DNA of 41,120 nucleotides from Clostridiales bacterium (GTDB lineage Bacteria > Bacillota > Clostridia > Saccharofermentanales > Saccharofermentanaceae). This document shows, piece after piece, positions 37,898-41,120 of this stretch (its first letter is position 1; each line of letters opens with the position of its first letter). The DNA is taken from NCBI GenBank assembly GCA_017527865.1, contig JAFXPN010000002.1, positions 1 through 41,120 of the forward strand, in the 5' to 3' direction. Below the pieces are notes generated by a model. It was not told where the DNA came from. It was given only the letters and a program-made list of their open reading frames with translations, and did no database searches. The position numbers were made by a program, and so were the translations under genes.

Positions 37898-40800
37898 TCA
37901 CCCGAGCGTAATATCGATCTTCTTAACGAGCCCGCTCCTTACCGCCTCGGCATCATCGCCCGAGATATAGCTTCCGGCATGAAGCTTGCCGTCGACGCTG
38001 ATGCCCGTCACGCTGTACTTGCCGGGAATATAATCCTGACGGGAAGGAAGATTGTATGTGACCGTGACAGAGCCCAGAAGCTTAGCCTTTATCGTAAGGT
38101 CATCGCCCACAAGGTAATGAGGAATGAGCGGCTTGGGAGCAAAGATGAGCCCCTCCGCCTCGGAATAAGCGAAAATGCTCTTACCGAACATCATGATCTG
38201 ATACATATCGATGAATTCGGCAGTCGACCCTGACAGTCTCGCGACGAATCCTCGTCCGTGCTTCTTGGGATCGGGGTTGGCGGAAGATGCGATGAACGAA
38301 GAGTTCTCGAGCACCGATCTGCCGTAGACTGCGGGATCCATGAACGGGACCGCGCATGTCTTAAAGTCACTGATGAATTCCTCATAAAGACCGTTCTTTA
38401 TGAGTTCCAGAAGGTACTTGTATTCCATGTGAAGCCAGATCGACTCGTTCTCGAGCCATCCGGGGGTAAACGCTTTGCACCGCCCGATCTCGAAGGAGGC
38501 AGCGGCCAGAGACTCATTGACCTTATACATCCTGAGTTTCTCATCGTAAAGCCCGTCACGTACTTCCGCGTAGAGCTGATGCTTTCTCTCGTCTGAATGC
38601 TTGAGCCTGAAGTTATGGACATAGGACTCGAGGAATCTCGGTATGACGACAGGCTTAAATTCATAAACGGTTATCCCGTCTGCGGCCTTCTCATACCTGA
38701 CAGCATCAAACGCAAAATAAGAAGGCATCTTACCGCCTCCCAGCGCCCTCGCCCTCGCGATGCCGCGCTTGGTCGTCTGTCTCATGTTCATGAGTATTTC
38801 CTTGAGATACGGGGCATCAAGCTCCTCGGTCTGTCCGCTGAAACCTTCGGCCGTCGCCTCGCGGTAAGCCTCCTTGATCCCGTTCAGGGCATTCCATGAA
38901 TCCATATCCTGCCAGCCGTTTATCTTAAGGGCATCGACCGACCTGAACAGCCCCGCGACCTCGGAAGACAGTGTTATCCTGCCCGAAGAAGGCATGGAAT
39001 CGATCATGAACTCCAGATACCTTGTAAGCTCCATCGACTCATTGACCGACGATCCGAACAGTCCGGGAAGGCCGTTCAGGGCATCATACCACCCGGGTCT
39101 TCCGCCTTCCATCTCGACACCCATGCCGTAAGAATCGAGCGTCATGAACTTGATGATGCACAGCAAAAGCAGTTTCTCGCCTGCCGTTGCCCGGATCACA
39201 TTTCCGGAAGGATCCGTCATGAGCTTGCCCTTGTTCTTCTTACCGGGAAGCTCACTTATAGGATGATATTGCCTCAGGCCTTTGGCCGTCTCCTCGTATC
39301 TTAAGCGGCGCGGATTAACGAAGCACTTTGTGTCAAAGTATGTACAGTCGCGTTCGCCCCACAGCAGCTGCTCTTTCTTATCCGGAAATACACGCAGATA
39401 AGACTCGACCAGATCGAGAGTGTATATCCAGTGATCGGTCCAGTACCCTTCCCCGAACTCGGAATTAAGTTCGGGAACGGCATCCGTCATGGCCCGTTCC
39501 ACAATCTCGTCTATCCTGTCCTCCATCCCGAGGCTGATAATCCTGTCCGCAAGGGATCCCGGCGTAAACGGATGCGTCAGGATGTCCGTAAGCGCCTCAT
39601 CGTACGATCCGGCCGCGGAGGCCGGAACCGTAAATCTTGCTTCCGATATCTTAAGGGGATTAAAACCGTCGCTCTGTATGAGGCTTAAGAAAGTCTTCAC
39701 GTTCATCTGCCCGGTAAACGGCGTATACATTATGTCGCAGCGCCTGTTCTGGCATATGTCGCGGAAAGATGCGTTGCCCTGCGTGAAGAATTCAGGCGCG
39801 AGAGTAAAGTAATTATAGTCTCTCTCGATATCCCCGTGCTTTCTCGAATACATATAGAAGACCTTATCCCCGAGCTTTACGGGGAATCCTCCGCGCAGAC
39901 AGTTATCAAGATATGTAAGCTCACAGTAAGCGTCAAATGTCGTATCTCCCGTCTTGGTATCGATAACGGATATGATATCGTCCGCCATTCCGGAAGCTTC
40001 ATCCCATTTGCGCGTAAAAAATGCTTCCGCGCCTTCCGAACCGATCTTTGCGGCAAGATTGTGCAGTCTCTCCTTTCCGTTACAGTTTCCGTAGACCTCA
40101 AAGAAAGTCAGTGTCTGCCCCTCTTTAAGCACTCCCTCCTGCGCGAAAAAAGCACACGGCACATTATTGCTCAGGTTCTGGGGACGGGACTTATAAGTGC
40201 CGTCGGCAAATGAAACAGGATTAATGAAAGACAGGTCATAATCAAAGACCGCCTCAGGGTCGGCATAGACCTCGAGAAGATCACCGCTGCCTGAGAATGC
40301 GAATGCCGCATTGCCGCGCGTTATCTCCTGAACATCGATGGAATCCACTATGCTCGCTCTTACACGGTAATACGGCAGCTTCTTATCAAGGTCTTCAACC
40401 TGCATCCATGCCGTTACGGTCTGCCCCAATTCCTTCTGATCCTGCATGGACACACCGTACGGATTCAAAGCCGGCATTCCGTCCAGCACTTCTATGTCAA
40501 CAGGATCTTCGCCCCTGTTGGTTATGCGCACGATCCTCACGAGTGCCCCGGTGGTCTCGGAAGGCAAAGTCATATAAGATACCTCGGTCAGTATCCCGTC
40601 TTTCTCATCCTCGATTGAGAAAGTGTTGAACCCGATATACATCCTCGTGCGTGCGCCGTCGTCCGAGAAGGCCTCGCGGACCTTGCCGTCCCTCTTTATG
40701 AATGTCCTGAATCCGTGTGTCCTCACCAGCTGATACGCTGCATGAGCAGGATAGAACTCCATTATCGAGTTATCCTTATTCTCTGTTCCGAATGAGGTTA

Positions 40801-40933
40801 TCCCCTGTCCGCGGTTGCAGTAGAAAGACCAGATGGGAATTCCTTTTTTGCCTGACAGGCCCGGAAGGAAACTGGCAAAGACAGGTTTTTTACCGTAATC
40901 GTCAATTATGAATCTCTTATATTCGTCGAGCAT
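37898..40933 (-). CDS. Glycoside phosphorylase-like protein (COG3459; GH94/149/161-type)
   Basis: This 1011-residue protein starts at ATG 40933 behind GGAGG. An N-terminal beta-sandwich domain (about 10-270) with SFLPGLSGKKGIPIWSF and YPAHAAYQL, a linker, and an (alpha/alpha)6 barrel (about 310-810) are followed by a small C-terminal sheet region. The catalytic-type motif GWYDALNGLPGLFGSS (D617) corresponds to the GDWNDG motif of cellobiose phosphorylases. It would cleave a beta-glucan or disaccharide with phosphate. No signal peptide is present, so it acts inside the cell. The N-terminus recalls GH161 beta-1,3-glucan phosphorylases, but I cannot place it firmly in one family. It is alone, with its own promoter, and is 40 nt before the cupin gene. 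Confidence 0.8.
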   Translation of the reverse strand: MLDEYKRFIIDDYGKKPVFASFLPGLSGKKGIPIWSFYCNRGQGITSFGTENKDNSIMEFYPAHAAYQLVRTHGFRTFIKRDGKVREAFSDDGARTRMYIGFNTFSIEDEKDGILTEVSYMTLPSETTGALVRIVRITNRGEDPVDIEVLDGMPALNPYGVSMQDQKELGQTVTAWMQVEDLDKKLPYYRVRASIVDSIDVQEITRGNAAFAFSGSGDLLEVYADPEAVFDYDLSFINPVSFADGTYKSRPQNLSNNVPCAFFAQEGVLKEGQTLTFFEVYGNCNGKERLHNLAAKIGSEGAEAFFTRKWDEASGMADDIISVIDTKTGDTTFDAYCELTYLDNCLRGGFPVKLGDKVFYMYSRKHGDIERDYNYFTLAPEFFTQGNASFRDICQNRRCDIMYTPFTGQMNVKTFLSLIQSDGFNPLKISEARFTVPASAAGSYDEALTDILTHPFTPGSLADRIISLGMEDRIDEIVERAMTDAVPELNSEFGEGYWTDHWIYTLDLVESYLRVFPDKKEQLLWGERDCTYFDTKCFVNPRRLRYEETAKGLRQYHPISELPGKKNKGKLMTDPSGNVIRATAGEKLLLLCIIKFMTLDSYGMGVEMEGGRPGWYDALNGLPGLFGSSVNESMELTRYLEFMIDSMPSSGRITLSSEVAGLFRSVDALKINGWQDMDSWNALNGIKEAYREATAEGFSGQTEELDAPYLKEILMNMRQTTKRGIARARALGGGKMPSYFAFDAVRYEKAADGITVYEFKPVVIPRFLESYVHNFRLKHSDERKHQLYAEVRDGLYDEKLRMYKVNESLAAASFEIGRCKAFTPGWLENESIWLHMEYKYLLELIKNGLYEEFISDFKTCAVPFMDPAVYGRSVLENSSFIASSANPDPKKHGRGFVARLSGSTAEFIDMYQIMMFGKSIFAYSEAEGLIFAPKPLIPHYLVGDDLTIKAKLLGSVTVTYNLPSRQDYIPGKYSVTGISVDGKLHAGSYISGDDAEAVRSGLVKKIDITLG

Positions 40934-40986
40934 AGGCCACCTCCGTGGATCGGATATAACCTAATAATATCAGCCGTCTCAGACAG

Positions 40987-41016
40987 AATATAAAAAATTA
41001 ATGTGAATTTTGTCAG
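40987..41016 (-). promoter_or_regulatory. Promoter of glycoside phosphorylase-like gene
   Basis: CTGACA (41011-41016) and TATATT (40987-40992) on the minus strand are 18 nt apart, about 55 nt before the start codon. A perfect -35 is absent. Confidence 0.45.
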
Positions 41017-41038
41017 ATTTAAGACTCTTTCAGACAAC

Positions 41039-41065
41039 AAAAAAAGCACCGGATCACTCCAGTGC
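41039..41065 (-). terminator. Terminator after tRNA-Asn
   Basis: An 8-bp stem (41046-41053 with 41058-41065, one G-T pair) is followed on the minus strand by seven T (41045-41039). It lies just after the tRNA 3' end. Confidence 0.85.
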
Positions 41066-41070
41066 CTGAT

Positions 41071-41120
41071 TGGCTCCTCAAACAGGACTCGAACCTGTGA
41101 CATTTCGGTTAACAGCCGAA
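41071..41120 (-). tRNA. tRNA-Asn (GTT), 3' part, runs off window
   Basis: On the minus strand the sequence has an anticodon stem-loop (TTCGG-CTGTTAA-CCGAA, anticodon GTT at 41111-41113), a 5-nt variable loop, a T arm (ACAGG-TTCGAGT-CCTGT), the acceptor 3' strand, discriminator G and an encoded CCA (41071-41073). The D arm and 5' acceptor strand lie outside the window. Confidence 0.95.

Noticed and set aside
1..41120. Prophage, integrative element or defence island
   Set aside because: No integrase, structural phage gene, conjugation gene or restriction-type gene is seen; genes are mainly housekeeping.

Overview
The window looks like a chromosomal segment of a Gram-positive Clostridia species (Bacillota), probably a gut or rumen anaerobe. 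The evidence is a SCIFF peptide with its radical SAM maturase, RemA, Veg, a DivIC/FtsB-type protein, a Crh-like HPr paralogue, the yicC-remA-gmk-rpoZ gene order, formate-THF ligase, pyruvate phosphate dikinase, and families of secreted leucine-rich-repeat proteins. Almost all genes lie on the minus strand. Stop codons are nearly all TGA or TAA; TAG ends only one intact gene and interrupts one other.

Layout. 1-5.5 kb: a tandem cluster of four secreted paralogues built from a signal peptide, an EF-hand-like loop, 21-residue leucine-rich repeats (or a DUF6273-like domain) and C-terminal DUF5648-like modules. It is interrupted by a 5'-truncated PD-(D/E)XK transposase/nuclease relic. 5.6-8.2 kb: 1-phosphofructokinase overlapping the SCIFF maturase, then an attenuator-like terminator and the 47-residue Cys-rich peptide with its own promoter. 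8.2-13 kb: a lysine/ornithine decarboxylase-family enzyme, a zinc-ribbon/HD-like protein, a cytosolic metzincin-like protease, DivIC, a small unknown protein, a candidate small RNA and a C39-like protein without catalytic residues. 13.1-15.9 kb: two paralogous acidic lipoproteins. 15.9-18.4 kb: an operon of small alarmone synthetase, response regulator and sensor kinase. 18.5-21.5 kb: an AspT/YidE-like transporter diverging from a flotillin gene split by an in-frame TAG. 21.5-23 kb: a relic repeat module, a structured intergenic stretch and a fifth secreted LRR protein. 23.1-29.5 kb: PPDK, glycyl-tRNA synthetase and the omega-gmk-remA-yicC cluster. 29.6-33.6 kb: metallophosphoesterase, UvrC, Crh-like HPr, NUDIX hydrolase and Veg. 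33.7-40.9 kb: a beta-lactamase-fold protein lacking its catalytic Lys, formate-THF ligase, DapF, a cupin and a large glycoside-phosphorylase-like protein. The window ends inside a tRNA-Asn.

Themes worth following: (i) several proteins keep a known fold but lack catalytic residues (C39-like, beta-lactamase-like, HPr-like and HD-like); (ii) four genes have no Shine-Dalgarno sequence but a -10-like box exactly 6-7 nt before the start codon, suggesting leaderless transcripts; (iii) a candidate ~70-nt plus-strand RNA carries an anti-Shine-Dalgarno-like CACCCTCCTTTC; (iv) leucine-rich-repeat copy number varies from 3 to 8 among paralogues. All functions are read from sequence alone, with no database search.
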